A stretch of 64,000 nucleotides of DNA. It comes from Pseudomonas viciae (GTDB lineage Bacteria > Pseudomonadota > Gammaproteobacteria > Pseudomonadales > Pseudomonadaceae). Position numbers and translations under genes: made by a program. The notes beneath the pieces were generated by a model. It saw only the letters and a list, made by a program, of their open reading frames with translations. It did not search any database and was not told where the DNA came from. How positions within the stretch are numbered: the first letter of the stretch is position 1; the number at the start of each line of letters is the position of its first letter. Location of the stretch: NCBI RefSeq assembly GCF_004786035.1, contig NZ_CP035088.1, positions 4,438,001-4,502,000 on the forward strand, written 5' to 3'. Of this stretch, positions 24,531 to 35,739 are shown one piece after another.

Positions 24531-25738
24531 AAGGCCGCCAACCCACGGGCCAGATCAGCTTGCAGGTCGGCCACGTCTTCCAGGCCGACCGCGACGCGGA
24601 TCAGGCTGTCGCGGATGCCCGCCGCTTCACGCTCCTGGGGCGACAGACGGCCGTGGGAGGTGGTGCTCGGATGGGTGATGGTGGTTTTGCTGTCACCCAG
24701 GTTGGCGGTGATGGAGATCAGTCGGGTCGCGTCGATGAAGCGCCAGGCGCCCTCCTTGCCCCCCTTGACCTCGAAGCTCACCACCGCGCCGAAACCACGC
24801 TGCTGACGCGCAGCCAGGTCATGCTGCGGATGGCTCTTGAGGCCGGCGTAATGCACTTTCTCGATGCCGTCCTGCTGTTCCAGCCACTCAGCCAGAACCT
24901 GGGCGTTGGCGCAATGGGCTTTCATGCGCAGGCCCAGGGTTTCCAGGCCCTTGAGGAAGATCCAGGCGTTGAATGGGCTGAGGGTCGGCCCGGCGGTACG
25001 CAAGAAGCCCACCACCTCTTTCATCTGCTCGCTACGACCGGCCACCACGCCGCCCATGCAACGGCCCTGGCCATCGATGAACTTGGTCGCCGAATGCACC
25101 ACCACGTCCGCACCCAGCTTCAGCGGCTGTTGCAGCGCCGGAGTGCAGAAGCAGTTATCGACCACCAGCATGGCGCCCTTGGCGTGGGCGATTTCCGCCA
25201 GCGCGGCGATGTCCACCAGCTCAGCCAGGGGGTTGGAAGGCGATTCGACAAACAGCAGTTTGGTATTGGCCTTGATGGCGGCGTCCCAACCGGACAAGTC
25301 CGCCAGGGGCACGTAATCGACTTCCACACCGAAGCGCTTGAAGTACTTCTCGAACAGGCTGATGGTCGAGCCAAAGACGCTGCGCGACACCAATACATGG
25401 TCACCGGCGCTGCACAGGCTCATCACCACGGCCATGATTGCCGCCATGCCGGTGGCAGTGGCCACGGCTTGCTCGGCGCCTTCCAGGGCGGCAATGCGCT
25501 CCTCGAAAGCCCGCACGGTGGGGTTGGTGTAGCGCGAGTAAACGTTGCCCGGCACTTCGCCGGCAAACCGTGCCGCCGCATCGGCAGCGGTGCGGAACAC
25601 GTAGCTGGAGGTAAAGAACATCGGTTCGCCATGTTCGGCTTCCGGTGTACGGTGCTGACCAGCGCGAACCGCCAGGGTATCGAACGCTACGCCTTCAAGG
25701 TCGCTGTCCAGCCGACCGGCATCCCAATCCTGACTCAT
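24527..25738 (-). CDS. metZ: O-succinylhomoserine sulfhydrylase
   Basis: A 403-residue PLP enzyme of the Cys/Met metabolism family, which makes homocysteine directly from O-succinylhomoserine and sulfide. The PLP lysine is K219 in [11 protein letters not shown], and [20 protein letters not shown] and ATGMAAI are family motifs. It lies just downstream of purF, the order seen in other Pseudomonas, but a terminator separates the two. Length is normal for MetZ. Confidence 0.93.
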
Positions 25739-25764
25739 GCTGTCACTCCTGAAATCGGTTTAAA

Positions 25765-25792
25765 CGCAAACCGGCCCCTCGGGGCCGGTTGG
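25765..25792 (-). terminator. terminator of the cvpA-purF unit
   Basis: ACCGGCCCC-TC-GGGGCCGGT directly follows the purF stop. The hairpin is very stable but only short T-stretches follow. Confidence 0.75.
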
Positions 25793-25796
25793 TTAA

Positions 25797-27302
25797 TCAG
25801 TTGTTGTACAGATCGATGATCGCGCTGACCGCCTGAGTCTTGGCCTTGGACGCATCGTTACGTGCGTTCTCGATCTTGTTCAGGTAGGCCTCGTCAATGT
25901 CGCCGGTGACGTACTTGCCGTCAAATACCGCGCAATCGAAGTGCTCGATCTTGATCTTGCCGCCACCGACCGCTTCGATCAGGTCCGGCAGGTCCTGGTA
26001 GATCAACCAGTCGGCGCCGATCAGGTCGGCCACGTCCTGGGTAGTGCGGTTATGAGCGATCAGCTCATGGGCACTCGGCATGTCGATGCCGTAGACGTTC
26101 GGGTAGCGCACGGCCGGGGCCGCCGAGCAGAAATACACGTTCTTGGCACCGGCTTCACGGGCCATCTGGATGATCTGCTTGCACGTGGTGCCGCGCACGA
26201 TGGAGTCATCCACCAGCATCACGTTCTTGCCGCGAAATTCCAGCTCGATGGCGTTGAGCTTCTGGCGTACGGATTTTTTCCGCGCGGCCTGGCCTGGCAT
26301 GATGAAGGTACGGCCGATATAGCGGTTCTTCACGAAGCCTTCGCGGAACTTGACGCCCAGGTGGTTCGCCAGCTCCAGGGCCGCGGTGCGGCTGGTGTCC
26401 GGGATCGGGATGACCACATCGATGTCGTGATCCGGACGCTCGCGCAGGATCTTGTCGGCCAGCTTCTCGCCCATGCGCAGGCGGGCCTTGTAGACCGAGA
26501 CACCGTCGATGATCGAATCCGGACGCGCCAGGTAGACGTGTTCGAAGATGCACGGGGTCAGGCTCGGATTGGTCGCGCACTGACGGGTGTGCAGCTTGCC
26601 ATCTTCAGTGATGTAGACCGCTTCGCCCGGGGCCAGGTCGCGAATCAGGGTGAAGCCCAGCACGTCCAGGGACACGCTTTCGGAGGCGATCATGTACTCG
26701 ACGCCTTCGTCGGTGTGACGCTGGCCGAACACGATCGGGCGGATGCCATGGGGATCACGGAAACCGACGATACCGTAGCCGGTGATCATCGCCACCACCG
26801 CGTAACCGCCCACGCAACGGTTGTGCACGTCGGTCACGGCAGCAAACACGTCTTCTTCGGTAGGCTGCAGCTTGCCGCGCTGGGCCAACTCATGGGCGAA
26901 CACGTTGAGCATCACTTCCGAGTCGGAATTGGTGTTGACGTGACGCAGGTCCGATTCGTAGATCTCCTTGGCCAGCTGTTCGACATTGGTCAAGTTGCCG
27001 TTGTGCGCCAGGGTGATGCCGTACGGCGAGTTGACATAGAACGGCTGGGCTTCAGCCGAAGTCGAGCTGCCCGCAGTCGGGTAGCGCACATGGCCAATGC
27101 CCATGTGACCGACCAGGCGCTGCATGTGACGCTGATGGAACACGTCACGCACCAGGCCGTTGTCCTTGCGCAGGAATAACCGGCCGTCATGGCTGGTCAC
27201 GATACCGGCAGCGTCCTGGCCGCGGTGCTGGAGCACGGTTAGCGCGTCATACAGCGCCTGATTGACGTTCGACTTACCGACGATACCGACGATGCCACAC
27301 AT
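25797..27302 (-). CDS. purF: amidophosphoribosyltransferase
   Basis: The start ATG 27302 places the catalytic Cys at position 2 (MCGIVGIVG), with no propeptide, as in gammaproteobacterial PurF. It is 501 residues long: an N-terminal glutaminase (Ntn) domain with HNGNLTN and a C-terminal phosphoribosyltransferase domain with the PRPP motif [13 protein letters not shown]. It catalyses the committed step of purine synthesis. It lies 41 bases after cvpA, as in E. coli, in the same transcription unit. Confidence 0.96.
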   Translation of the reverse strand: MCGIVGIVGKSNVNQALYDALTVLQHRGQDAAGIVTSHDGRLFLRKDNGLVRDVFHQRHMQRLVGHMGIGHVRYPTAGSSTSAEAQPFYVNSPYGITLAHNGNLTNVEQLAKEIYESDLRHVNTNSDSEVMLNVFAHELAQRGKLQPTEEDVFAAVTDVHNRCVGGYAVVAMITGYGIVGFRDPHGIRPIVFGQRHTDEGVEYMIASESVSLDVLGFTLIRDLAPGEAVYITEDGKLHTRQCATNPSLTPCIFEHVYLARPDSIIDGVSVYKARLRMGEKLADKILRERPDHDIDVVIPIPDTSRTAALELANHLGVKFREGFVKNRYIGRTFIMPGQAARKKSVRQKLNAIELEFRGKNVMLVDDSIVRGTTCKQIIQMAREAGAKNVYFCSAAPAVRYPNVYGIDMPSAHELIAHNRTTQDVADLIGADWLIYQDLPDLIEAVGGGKIKIEHFDCAVFDGKYVTGDIDEAYLNKIENARNDASKAKTQAVSAIIDLYNN

Positions 27303-27343
27303 GCGACGCAACCCCTACTTAATGGATCTGAACTGAACAACAC

Positions 27344-27904
27344 TTACTGCGGCGTTTTGGCCATCGGCAAGAGGTGTTCCTTGAACGGTATTTCAGCGGG
27401 TACGCTGATACCGCTGGCAAGCCACTGACTGCTCCAACCCAGGATCAGGTTTTTGGACCAGTCTGCGACCAATAGAAATTGTGGCACGAGCCGGGACTCC
27501 TGCCACCACGTATCCTGCTGTACCGGCCCCAGGCTCAAGAGCCCGACGGCCACGACCACCAGCAACGCGCCACGCGCCGCGCCGAAGGCCATGCCCAGGA
27601 ACCGGTCCGTCCCGGAAAGCCCGGTGACGCGAATCAGTTCGCCGATCAGATAATTGATCATTGCGCCGACCAGCAAGGTGGCGATAAACAAGATGGCACA
27701 GCCCGCGATCACGCGGGCCGACGGAGTTTCGATGTATCCGGCGAGGTACTGGGACAGCGAACCACCAAACATCCAGGCTACGACCCCCGCGATGATCCAG
27801 GTCAGCAGCGAGAGAGCTTCCTTGACGAAGCCGCGGCTCAGACTGATCAATGCGGAGATGGCGACGATCGCAACGATCGCCCAGTCAACCCAGGTAAATG
27901 GCAC
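27344..27904 (-). CDS. cvpA: CvpA family inner-membrane protein
   Basis: 186 residues with four hydrophobic segments and the opening MPFTWVDWAIVAIVAISALI plus SLSRGFVKEALSLLTW, typical of CvpA. Family members are linked to colicin V export and envelope stress tolerance. Conserved linkage to purF supports the call. Confidence 0.93.
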   Translation of the reverse strand: MPFTWVDWAIVAIVAISALISLSRGFVKEALSLLTWIIAGVVAWMFGGSLSQYLAGYIETPSARVIAGCAILFIATLLVGAMINYLIGELIRVTGLSGTDRFLGMAFGAARGALLVVVAVGLLSLGPVQQDTWWQESRLVPQFLLVADWSKNLILGWSSQWLASGISVPAEIPFKEHLLPMAKTPQ

Positions 27905-27993
27905 GGTGCAGCCTACAGACGGATAAGGCGGCGCATTTTAGCAGAGCGCAGGGCTGTCGGTAAGCTGCACGATTCAAATCAGCTAAATCGCCG

Positions 27994-28659
27994 TTAACCG
28001 CGCTCTGGCTGGAAGCGCACCACGAACCCCTTGAGGTTCTGCTGGCGGCTGAGCAGGTCGCGCAGGCGGTCGGCCTCGGCACGTTCGATCAGCGGCCCGA
28101 CAAACACCCGATTCTTGCCATCGGCGGAGCGGATGTAGGCGTTGTAACCCTGGCTACGCAGGCTTTTTTGCAGGCTTTCGGCGCTTTCGCGACTGGTCAG
28201 GCTGGCCAGTTGCACTGACCAACTGACCGACAGGCCGTTGGCATCCACGCGACGCTGCGTGGTGTCTGGCTTGGGCGTAGCTGCGGTAATTGGCTGGGTT
28301 GGCGCTGGCTTGATCGCCGGTGCCGCAGGAACGGCCGTTGGCGCAGCAGGCGGCTTGCTCGATGCAGCAGGTGCAGCAGGCGCGGGTGCAATCGGCGTGG
28401 AAGGCACAGGCGGTTGCTCCGCCAGCTCCTCGTCGCTCGGAACGGGCTCCTGGGGCAACGCTTGTGGCTCGGGCACCGCTACCGGTTCGACCTGCACAGG
28501 CGGTACAGACGGCGCCTGGGGCGCGGCCGGCGCTTCGACCGTGACCTGGCGCTGCTCATCCTGACGGGAAAACAGCATCGGCAGGAAAATCACCGCCAGG
28601 GCCACCAACACCAAGGCCCCCACCATGCGCTGCTTGTACGCCTTATCCAGCAATGCCAT
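27994..28659 (-). CDS. dedD: SPOR-domain cell-division protein, DedD-like
   Basis: Starting at ATG 28659 ([11 protein letters not shown]) gives 221 residues: a short cytoplasmic tail, one membrane helix (about 11-30), a Pro/Ala-rich periplasmic linker (about 45-140), and a C-terminal SPOR domain (SVQLASLTSRESAESLQKSL). SPOR domains bind denuded peptidoglycan at the septum. The start overlaps the folC end by 17 bases. The upstream in-frame extension is inside folC and has no support. Confidence 0.88.
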   Translation of the reverse strand: MALLDKAYKQRMVGALVLVALAVIFLPMLFSRQDEQRQVTVEAPAAPQAPSVPPVQVEPVAVPEPQALPQEPVPSDEELAEQPPVPSTPIAPAPAAPAASSKPPAAPTAVPAAPAIKPAPTQPITAATPKPDTTQRRVDANGLSVSWSVQLASLTSRESAESLQKSLRSQGYNAYIRSADGKNRVFVGPLIERAEADRLRDLLSRQQNLKGFVVRFQPERG

Positions 28660-29950
28660 CTGCAGCTTCCTCCGTGGTGCGCCGGGCCAACCATTGAAGG
28701 GCCTCGGCAACACAAAAAAATGATCCGAACAGCAGAATCTCGTCTTCGCCGGTCGCCAGGGCGCACTGCCCTTCCAAGGCGGCGGCCACATTGTCGTAGG
28801 CTTGCACCGAAGCACCGCGACGCTGCAAAGCTGCCTGCAATTCAGTCGCCGGACGCGAACGCGGCGAATCCAGCGGCGTCACCGCCCAATGCTGGACACT
28901 AGCACCCAACGCATCGACAACGCCATCCAGATCCTTGTCAGCCAGCAACCCGAACACCGCCAGACGCCGCCCCGCTACCGGCCGCCGCGCCAAGCGCTCG
29001 GCCAGGTACTGCGCCGCATGGGGGTTGTGGCCGACATCCAGCATCAGGTTCAGACTTTTGCCCTGCCAGTCGAACTGACGACGATCAAGACGCCCGACCA
29101 CGCGAGTCGCTTGCAACGCTGCGCTGATTTGCCCGGCATCCCACGGCAAGCCCAGCAACAGATAGGCCTGGAGTGCCAGCGCGGCGTTTTCCATCGGCAG
29201 GTCCAGCAGCGGCAAATCGCGCAGTTCCACCGGCTTGCCCTGGGCATCACTGCCACGCCACTGCCAATACTGCTCGGTCAGCGCCAGGTCGAAATCCCGC
29301 CCGCGCAGAAAGAACGGGCAACTCAATTCACGGACCTTGTCCAGCAACGGCTGAGGAGGATTGAGGTCGCCACAGAGCGCAGGCGCGCCCTGGCGAAAGA
29401 TGCCAGCCTTCTCGAAAGCCACGGATTCGCGGGTATCGCCCAGGTAGTCGGCATGGTCCACACCGATACTGGTGACCAAGGCAATATCCGCATCCACCAG
29501 ATTGACCGTGTCCAGCCGCCCGCCCAGGCCGACTTCCAGCACAACGGCATCCAGGCCGGCGCGAGCGAACAGCCAGAACGCCGCCAGGGTGCCCATCTCG
29601 AAATAAGTGAGGGAAATCTCACCCCGCCCGGCTTCCACCGCGGCAAAGGCTTCGCACAGCGCGGCGTCAGTGGCCTCGACGCCGTTGACCTGCACCCGTT
29701 CGTTGTAACGCAGCAGGTGCGGCGAACTGTAGACACCGACACTCAGCCCCTGGGCCCGCAGCAGCGAGGCCACGAAGGCGCAGGTCGAACCCTTGCCGTT
29801 GGTGCCGGTGACAGTGATGACCCGGGGCGCCGGCTTGGCCAGCCCCATGCGGGACGCTACCGCTTGCGAGCGCTCCAACCCCATATCAATGGCCGATGGA
29901 TGCAACTGCTCGAGGTAGGCAAGCCAATCGCCCAGGGTACGTTGGGTCAT
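28643..29950 (-). CDS. folC: folylpolyglutamate / dihydrofolate synthase
   Basis: 435 residues with the ATP loop [20 protein letters not shown] (about 41-60), [13 protein letters not shown] and LDVGHNPHA of the Mur-ligase fold. It makes dihydrofolate from dihydropteroate and adds glutamates. Its ATG overlaps the accD stop (ATGA), and its 3' end overlaps dedD. Confidence 0.95.
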   Translation of the reverse strand: MTQRTLGDWLAYLEQLHPSAIDMGLERSQAVASRMGLAKPAPRVITVTGTNGKGSTCAFVASLLRAQGLSVGVYSSPHLLRYNERVQVNGVEATDAALCEAFAAVEAGRGEISLTYFEMGTLAAFWLFARAGLDAVVLEVGLGGRLDTVNLVDADIALVTSIGVDHADYLGDTRESVAFEKAGIFRQGAPALCGDLNPPQPLLDKVRELSCPFFLRGRDFDLALTEQYWQWRGSDAQGKPVELRDLPLLDLPMENAALALQAYLLLGLPWDAGQISAALQATRVVGRLDRRQFDWQGKSLNLMLDVGHNPHAAQYLAERLARRPVAGRRLAVFGLLADKDLDGVVDALGASVQHWAVTPLDSPRSRPATELQAALQRRGASVQAYDNVAAALEGQCALATGEDEILLFGSFFCVAEALQWLARRTTEEAADGIAG

Positions 29951-30867
29951 AGGCCTGCAGGCACCGGCGGAACCACGATCGGCTCGATCGGTGCGGCGAC
30001 GAATTTCGGCGTCGGCAGGCCCATCAGCTGAGCCAGCAGGTTGCCCAGGCGCGGACGCAGCTCTTGGCGATGAATGATCATGTCGATGGCGCCGTGCTCC
30101 AGCAGGAACTCGCTGCGCTGGAAACCTTCCGGCAGTTTTTCGCGCACGGTCTGCTCGATCACGCGCGGGCCGGCGAAACCGATCAGGGCTTTCGGCTCGC
30201 CGACAATCACGTCGCCGAGCATGGCCAGGCTGGCGGAAACGCCGCCGTAGACCGGGTCGGTCAGTACCGAGATGAACGGAATGCCCTCTTCACGCAGACG
30301 CGCCAGCACCGCGGAGGTCTTGGCCATTTGCATCAGGGAGATCAGCGCTTCCTGCATCCGCGCACCGCCGGAAGCGGCGAAGCAGATCATCGGGCAACGG
30401 TTTTCCAGGGCATGGTTGGCGGCACGAACGAAGCGCTCGCCGACGATGGCCCCCATGGAACCGCCCATGAACGAGAATTCGAAGGCCGAAACCACCACCG
30501 GCATGCCCAACAGGGTGCCGCTTATGGACACCAGGGCATCTTTTTCACCGGTCTGCTTCTGGGCAGCGGTCAGGCGATCCTTGTACTTCTTGCCGTCGCG
30601 GAATTTCAGGCGGTCCACTGGCTCCAGGTCGGCGCCCAGTTCCACGCGGCCTTCGGCGTCCAGGAAGATGTCGATACGGGCACGGGCGCCGATGCGCATG
30701 TGGTGGTTGCACTTGGGGCAAACATCCAGGGTCTTTTCCAGCTCGGGGCGGTACAGCACCGCTTCGCAGGATGGACATTTGTGCCACAGACCTTCAGGCA
30801 CCGAGCTTTTCTTCACCTCGGAACGCATGATCGAAGGGATCAGTTTATCTACCAACCAGTTGCTCAT
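29947..30867 (-). CDS. accD: acetyl-CoA carboxylase carboxyltransferase beta subunit
   Basis: 306 residues: an N-terminal four-cysteine zinc ribbon (CPSCEAVLY...CPKCNHH, about 28-50) and a crotonase-like carboxyltransferase domain with [16 protein letters not shown]. It forms the transferase with AccA (encoded elsewhere) in fatty acid synthesis. Translationally coupled to folC. Confidence 0.96.
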   Translation of the reverse strand: MSNWLVDKLIPSIMRSEVKKSSVPEGLWHKCPSCEAVLYRPELEKTLDVCPKCNHHMRIGARARIDIFLDAEGRVELGADLEPVDRLKFRDGKKYKDRLTAAQKQTGEKDALVSISGTLLGMPVVVSAFEFSFMGGSMGAIVGERFVRAANHALENRCPMICFAASGGARMQEALISLMQMAKTSAVLARLREEGIPFISVLTDPVYGGVSASLAMLGDVIVGEPKALIGFAGPRVIEQTVREKLPEGFQRSEFLLEHGAIDMIIHRQELRPRLGNLLAQLMGLPTPKFVAAPIEPIVVPPVPAGL

Positions 30868-31122
30868 GCTTTCTTTCTCCAGTACCGGCGGCCCGAACGC
30901 TTTGGTTCGCGGCCCCGCGTATGCCCTTGAGCTAAATTCATTGTGCGGCGAGTCGAGGGGCCGCCACGGTCAGCGCGAAACTTGACCTGCGTGCAACCCA
31001 ACCTTCCTCAACCATCCCGGCAACCGCTGCACCGCGGCTGCCACTTCGCTATTGGCCCACCCGGAGGCGGCACCTGCCTGCTTTGTACAGTGCTGGTATG
31101 GACGGCGGCAGTCTGCCAGCCG

Positions 31123-31755
31123 TCACATTGACGACTGGCTACTGCGTACAGCGGCCATGAACGCACGAATCTTGTCCGGATCCTTGATGCCCTTGCTCTG
31201 CTCCACTCCACCGCTCACGTCCACTGCGTAAGGGCGAACCCGGCGGATGGCTTCAGCCACGTTATCCACTGTCAGGCCACCGGCCAGGATAATCGGTTTG
31301 CTCAGGCTTTGGGGCACCAGCGACCAATCAAACGCCTCACCCGTACCGCCGGGAACGCCTTCGACATAGGTGTCCAGCAAAATGCCGCTGGCACTGGCGT
31401 AGGCTTCGCAGCTGGCGGCTATGTCATCCCCAGCCTTGACCCGCAACGCCTTGATGTACGGACGATGCCAGCCTTCGCAATCGGCCGGGGCCTCGTCGCC
31501 GTGAAACTGCAACAGGGCCAGCGGCACCGCGTCGAGTATTTCTCCCAGCTCACAACGACTGGCGTTGACGAACAGGCCCACCGGGGTCACAAACGGCGGC
31601 AAGGCCTGGATGATCGCCCTCGCCTGCTGCACCGTCACCGCGCGCGGGCTCTTGGCATAAAACACCAGCCCGATGGCATCGGCCCCAGCCTCGACCGCCG
31701 CCAACGCGTCCTCGACGCGGGTGATCCCGCAAATCTTGCTGCGAACGGCCGACAT
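31123..31755 (-). CDS. trpF: phosphoribosylanthranilate isomerase
   Basis: A 210-residue TIM-barrel protein with [20 protein letters not shown] (catalytic Cys in KICG), LLQFHGDE and [15 protein letters not shown] (phosphate-binding end). It carries out the third step of tryptophan synthesis from anthranilate. In Pseudomonas trpF is separate from trpC and sits next to truA and accD, as here. Confidence 0.96.
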   Translation of the reverse strand: MSAVRSKICGITRVEDALAAVEAGADAIGLVFYAKSPRAVTVQQARAIIQALPPFVTPVGLFVNASRCELGEILDAVPLALLQFHGDEAPADCEGWHRPYIKALRVKAGDDIAASCEAYASASGILLDTYVEGVPGGTGEAFDWSLVPQSLSKPIILAGGLTVDNVAEAIRRVRPYAVDVSGGVEQSKGIKDPDKIRAFMAAVRSSQSSM

Positions 31756-31817
31756 GTCGTTAAAACCTCAGGCAAATCCGTGAAAGTCCCGGATGGTAGC
31801 AAATGCTACGGAGGGCG

Positions 31818-32642
31818 TCAGCCGTCGAGTTCCGAGAAGCCAGTGAGGAAATGTGGCCCGATGTAACGCTGCGGCAATTCGAACTCATCGCGATATTCCA
31901 CCTGCACCAGATACAGGCCAAACGGATGCGCTGTTACGCCACCGGAGCGGCGGATACGACTTTCGAGTACTTCCTTGATCCATTCCACCGGACGCTCACC
32001 GGCGCCGATGGTCATCAGCACGCCGGCAATATTGCGCACCATGTGGTGCAGGAACGCGCTGGCACGGATGTCGAGCACGATCATCTTGCCGTGACGGGTC
32101 ACGCGCAGATGATGCAGCTCCTTGATCGGCGACTTGGCCTGGCACTGACCGGCGCGGAAGGCGCTGAAATCGTGGACCCCGACCAGGTATTGCGCGGCTT
32201 CGGCCATGCGCTCGACGTCCAGCGGACGGTGGTTCCAGGTAATTTCTTCGTTGAGGTGTGCCGGGCGGATCTGATCGTTGTAGATCACGTAGCGATAACG
32301 TCGGGCGATGGCTTTGAAACGCGCGTGGAAATGCGCCGGCATCACCTTGGCCCAACTGACGCTGACGTCGTGAGGCAGGTTGATATTGGCGCCCATCACC
32401 CAAGCCTTCATCGAACGCTCGACCTGGGTGTCGAAATGCACCACCTGGCCGCAGGCATGCACGCCGGCATCGGTACGGCCGGCACAGTGCAGCGACACAG
32501 GTGAGTCGGCGACTTTGGACAGCGCATTCTCAAGGGTTTCCTGCACCGTCAATACGCCGGAAGCCTGACGCTGCCAGCCGCGATAGCGCGAGCCCTTGTA
32601 TTCAACGCCCAGGGCGATCCGGAAAAAGCCGTCGGCCGCCAT
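31818..32642 (-). CDS. truA: tRNA pseudouridine(38-40) synthase
   Basis: Start ATG 32642 gives 274 residues beginning MAADGFFRIALGVEYKGSRY; an upstream in-frame ATG (32699) would add 19 poorly conserved residues. The catalytic Asp lies in CAGRTDAGVHACGQVVHFDT. KGSRYRGWQRQ is the RNA-binding motif I. It modifies U38-U40 in anticodon arms. Confidence 0.94.
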   Translation of the reverse strand: MAADGFFRIALGVEYKGSRYRGWQRQASGVLTVQETLENALSKVADSPVSLHCAGRTDAGVHACGQVVHFDTQVERSMKAWVMGANINLPHDVSVSWAKVMPAHFHARFKAIARRYRYVIYNDQIRPAHLNEEITWNHRPLDVERMAEAAQYLVGVHDFSAFRAGQCQAKSPIKELHHLRVTRHGKMIVLDIRASAFLHHMVRNIAGVLMTIGAGERPVEWIKEVLESRIRRSGGVTAHPFGLYLVQVEYRDEFELPQRYIGPHFLTGFSELDG

Positions 32643-32770
32643 TTCGGCGGCCGGGTTGTCTATGTTTGCCAAGGAATTACAGCCTGCTGAGGTACGCAAA
32701 GGCGGGCATTATAAGGCCGGCTGAGTGGGATGCCAGTGCAACAGTCGATCCTGTACCGGATGGACTGACG

Positions 32771-32867
32771 CCATCGCGAGCAGGCTCGCTCCCACAGGGG
32801 CTCTCGGGTGCTCACAAATTCTGTGTCCAGCACAAATCCCCATGGGAGCTGAGCTTGCTCGCGATGG
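32771..32867. repeat. REP doublet (REPIN)
   Basis: CCATCGCGAGCAGGCTCGCT at the left and GAGCTTGCTCGCGATGG at the right, in inverted orientation with about 50 bases between. It lies between fimV and truA. Confidence 0.85.
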
Positions 32868-32902
32868 GGCCAGCCCAAACGCCACTACCTCCCCTGCCCC
32901 AA

Positions 32903-32934
32903 ACAAAAACGGCAGCCTCATCGGCTGCCGTTCT
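32903..32934 (-). terminator. terminator of fimV
   Basis: ACGGCAGCC-TCAT-CGGCTGCCGT with a T-run on the minus strand, 16 bases past the fimV stop. Confidence 0.85.
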
Positions 32935-32950
32935 TGTTCACCCGATCCTC

Positions 32951-35530
32951 TCAGACCAGGCGCGACAACATTTCCTGTGCTTCGCTCTTCTGCGTGGTGT
33001 TGCCTTCGCTGAGGACTTCACCAAGGATGTCCCGGGCGCCGTCGTTGTCGCCCATGTCGATGTAGGCCTGGGCCAGATCGAGCTTGGTCGCCACTTCGTC
33101 GGTGCCACTGAGGAAGTCGAAGTCCGGTTCGTCTTCAGCGCCAACCAGAGCGTCTTCAGCGGTGAAGGTCGGCGTGCTCAGGTCGTCAGACAGGCGATCC
33201 AGCTCGGCATTGACATCATCCAGCTCGGACTCGAAAGCATCCTTTGGCTTGTCCTGGGCGTCCATTTCGTCGGCCAGGGACAGATCGAAATCCGCCGGTA
33301 GCTCGAGGTCGTCGGCCGGGGTGTCGGCCAAAGCCGGGGTCTCGGCTGCTGGCAAGTCCAAACCCTTGAGATCGTCGTCCAAGTCCAGCAGGAAGTCTTC
33401 ATCGTCGAGTGCCGGGATCGGTGCCGGAGCATCGGCGCCCAGGTCCAGGTCAAACTCTGACAGGTCGTCCAGGCTTTCGCTGGCTTCGGTCTGCTGCTTG
33501 AGCACCGACTCGAAACTCAGGTCGTCGTCTTCCGGGAACGCGTCCAGCTCGGCGAGGGGCTCTGGTGCAGGCGCGACCGGTGTTGCCTCCATATCATCCA
33601 GGCTCAGGTCAAAGGCACTGTCGAGTTCCTCATCAGTCGGCGACGTGTCTTCCAGCAGATCCTTGACGTACTGCGCGTCCAGCTCCGCGGCCACTGCCGC
33701 TGCGGCCAGGCCGGCGGTGGTCGCGACCACCATGGCTGGGAAACGACTTTTGAGCTGCTCGACCTGGGCATAGTTTTCGCCATTGGCCACCAGTTGGCGC
33801 TCCTGGGCGACGAAGGCGTCACGGTCGCCCTGCTGGCCGTAGACTTCCATCAACTTAAGCCGCAAGTCGCTGCGCTGAGGCTCGGCCTTAATCCCCTGCT
33901 CAAGCAAGTCAGCCGCCTGGTTCAAGCGACCACGATCGATATGCGACTGGGCCTGGGGCAATACGTCGTCGGACCAATCGGCAGCCGGAGCCACCAACGG
34001 CGCGGCGATCGGTGGCGTGACGATCACAGGCGCAACCAGCGGGGCCGGCTTGGGTGCTGGCGCTGGCGCAGGTTTAGGCTCAAGTTTTACGCTTGGCGGT
34101 GGAACATCAATGCCCTCGAAGCTGCTCGGGGGCAGATCGAGCTCCGGGGAGAAGTCCGCCTCCTCCTCGAGGGCTCGTGCCATGCGCAGGTGCTTCTCGG
34201 CTTCCTGCTGGGCCTTGCGGCGACGGGCGAGCAACAACAGCAGCAACAGCAGGATCAGCGCACCACCGCCAACCAGGCCCAGCAGGACCGGATTGGTCAG
34301 CAAGTCGTTGTACTTTTGCTCATTGGCAGCAGGCGGGGTTTCAACCGGTGCAACAGGAGGCGTCGCCTCGGGCGCAGGTGCTGCCGGCGGGGTTTGTGCC
34401 GAAGGCGCGGGGGTCAATTCTGCCGACATCGCCGGGTTCGGCTCGCCAGCAGGAGGAACAGCGGCACCTTCAGCCTGCATCTTGGCCAGTTGATTGTTCT
34501 TCAGCTCGATCAGGCGCTGCAGCTTATCCAGCTGGCTTTGCAGATCAGCCATGCGGCTTTTCAGCTCTTCGTTGTCGCGACGAGCCGAGTCGAGGCTTTC
34601 CTGGGTAACCGCGAGCTGGTTGCTCAGCGCCTGGGCATCACCCGCAGCACCTTTGCCCTTACCCTTGGTACCCGCCTTCGCAGCCTCAGCCGACACCAGG
34701 CTCAAGTTATCGCGACCGGCAGCCTGTGCCGGTGCGCCATCACCACGACCACGCTTGGTGGCATCCAACTGCTGCTGGCCATTGCGCGCCACGCCCGGAC
34801 GCCCCTGGCGCCAGGCGGCATTCTGCGCGGCCACTTCAGCGATAGCCTGGGGTTGCGGCAGCGCAGTGCTTTGCACCGGGTCCGGCAGACGCAGCACCTG
34901 ACCGGTCTTGAGCAGGTTGATATTGCCATTGATGAACGCTTTCGGGTTCAACGCCTGGATCGCCAGCATGGTTTGCTGGACCGAGCCGCCGTTACGCACC
35001 TTCGCGGCGATTTCCCACAGGGTATCGCGCGGCGTGGTGGTGTACTGGGAAGGCTTGGTAGCCCCGGTGACCGGCGTGGACACAACCTGAGGCGGCTTCG
35101 CTTGCGCGGCGTCGGCGGCCTGTGGCGAGAACTTGGACGGATCAAGCAACACACTGTAGTCGCGCAGCAGACGGCCGTTGGGCCACATCACCTGCACCAG
35201 GAACTTGACCATCGGCTCGGACAGCGGCTGGCTGGACGTTACCCGCAGGACGCTTTTGCCATTGGCATTGATCACCGGGGTGAAGCTCAGGTTATTGAGA
35301 AAGGCCTGGCGGTCGATCCCGGCCTTGGCGAACTCCTCAGGCGAGGCCAGGCTCGGCACGACTTCGGCAGCCGTCAGTTGCTGGACATCAAGCAACTCGA
35401 TCTCGGCGACCAGAGGCTGGTTCGGCGGCGACTTCAGGGTCAATTCCCCGAGCCCGAGCGCTTGCGCCATACCGGAGGACAGCGCCGAGGCGGCCGCTAT
35501 TGCTAACACCAGTTTGCGAACTTGAACCAT
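32951..35530 (-). CDS. fimV: FimV-like polar hub protein
   Basis: Starting at ATG 35530 (MVQVRKLVLAIAAASALSSG), 859 residues: a signal peptide, a periplasmic FimV N-terminal domain (GLGELTLKSPPNQPLVAEIE), a LysM-like segment (TPRDTLWEIAAKV), a coiled coil (about 300-360), one membrane helix (LLGLVGGGALILLLLLLLLA, about 415-435), a very acidic cytoplasmic region with repeated DLSLDD units, and a C-terminal TPR-like FimV domain (KLDLAQAYIDMGDNDGARDI). In P. aeruginosa FimV organises polar type IV pili and cAMP signalling. The upstream in-frame extension to 35638 lacks a ribosome-binding site. Confidence 0.93.
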   Translation of the reverse strand: MVQVRKLVLAIAAASALSSGMAQALGLGELTLKSPPNQPLVAEIELLDVQQLTAAEVVPSLASPEEFAKAGIDRQAFLNNLSFTPVINANGKSVLRVTSSQPLSEPMVKFLVQVMWPNGRLLRDYSVLLDPSKFSPQAADAAQAKPPQVVSTPVTGATKPSQYTTTPRDTLWEIAAKVRNGGSVQQTMLAIQALNPKAFINGNINLLKTGQVLRLPDPVQSTALPQPQAIAEVAAQNAAWRQGRPGVARNGQQQLDATKRGRGDGAPAQAAGRDNLSLVSAEAAKAGTKGKGKGAAGDAQALSNQLAVTQESLDSARRDNEELKSRMADLQSQLDKLQRLIELKNNQLAKMQAEGAAVPPAGEPNPAMSAELTPAPSAQTPPAAPAPEATPPVAPVETPPAANEQKYNDLLTNPVLLGLVGGGALILLLLLLLLARRRKAQQEAEKHLRMARALEEEADFSPELDLPPSSFEGIDVPPPSVKLEPKPAPAPAPKPAPLVAPVIVTPPIAAPLVAPAADWSDDVLPQAQSHIDRGRLNQAADLLEQGIKAEPQRSDLRLKLMEVYGQQGDRDAFVAQERQLVANGENYAQVEQLKSRFPAMVVATTAGLAAAAVAAELDAQYVKDLLEDTSPTDEELDSAFDLSLDDMEATPVAPAPEPLAELDAFPEDDDLSFESVLKQQTEASESLDDLSEFDLDLGADAPAPIPALDDEDFLLDLDDDLKGLDLPAAETPALADTPADDLELPADFDLSLADEMDAQDKPKDAFESELDDVNAELDRLSDDLSTPTFTAEDALVGAEDEPDFDFLSGTDEVATKLDLAQAYIDMGDNDGARDILGEVLSEGNTTQKSEAQEMLSRLV

Positions 35531-35739
35531 AGCCTCTTCCTTTGTTTGAACATTCCTCGGCCAGCGAGAAGGTGTTGATGTCGCTGCCGTAAGGCATTGC
35601 GCGCAGCCCCGAAGCGACGGTGCGCGCGATCGTTTCACTCATGCCCCGGGCAAGTCCCCGCAGGGATGTTCGCCTTCAACGCTCTGGCCAAGCATAGCGC
35701 CCAGCTAGAATCATTCGACAAATTGTTGCCAAGTATCTT

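Noticed and set aside
25941-27179. 412-codon plus-strand frame opposite purF
   Set aside because: Antisense to purF with no independent features.
33794-35506. 570-codon plus-strand frame opposite fimV
   Set aside because: An antisense shadow of a long GC-rich gene: no ribosome-binding site, Arg/Gln-rich composition, and fimV on the other strand has clear domains.
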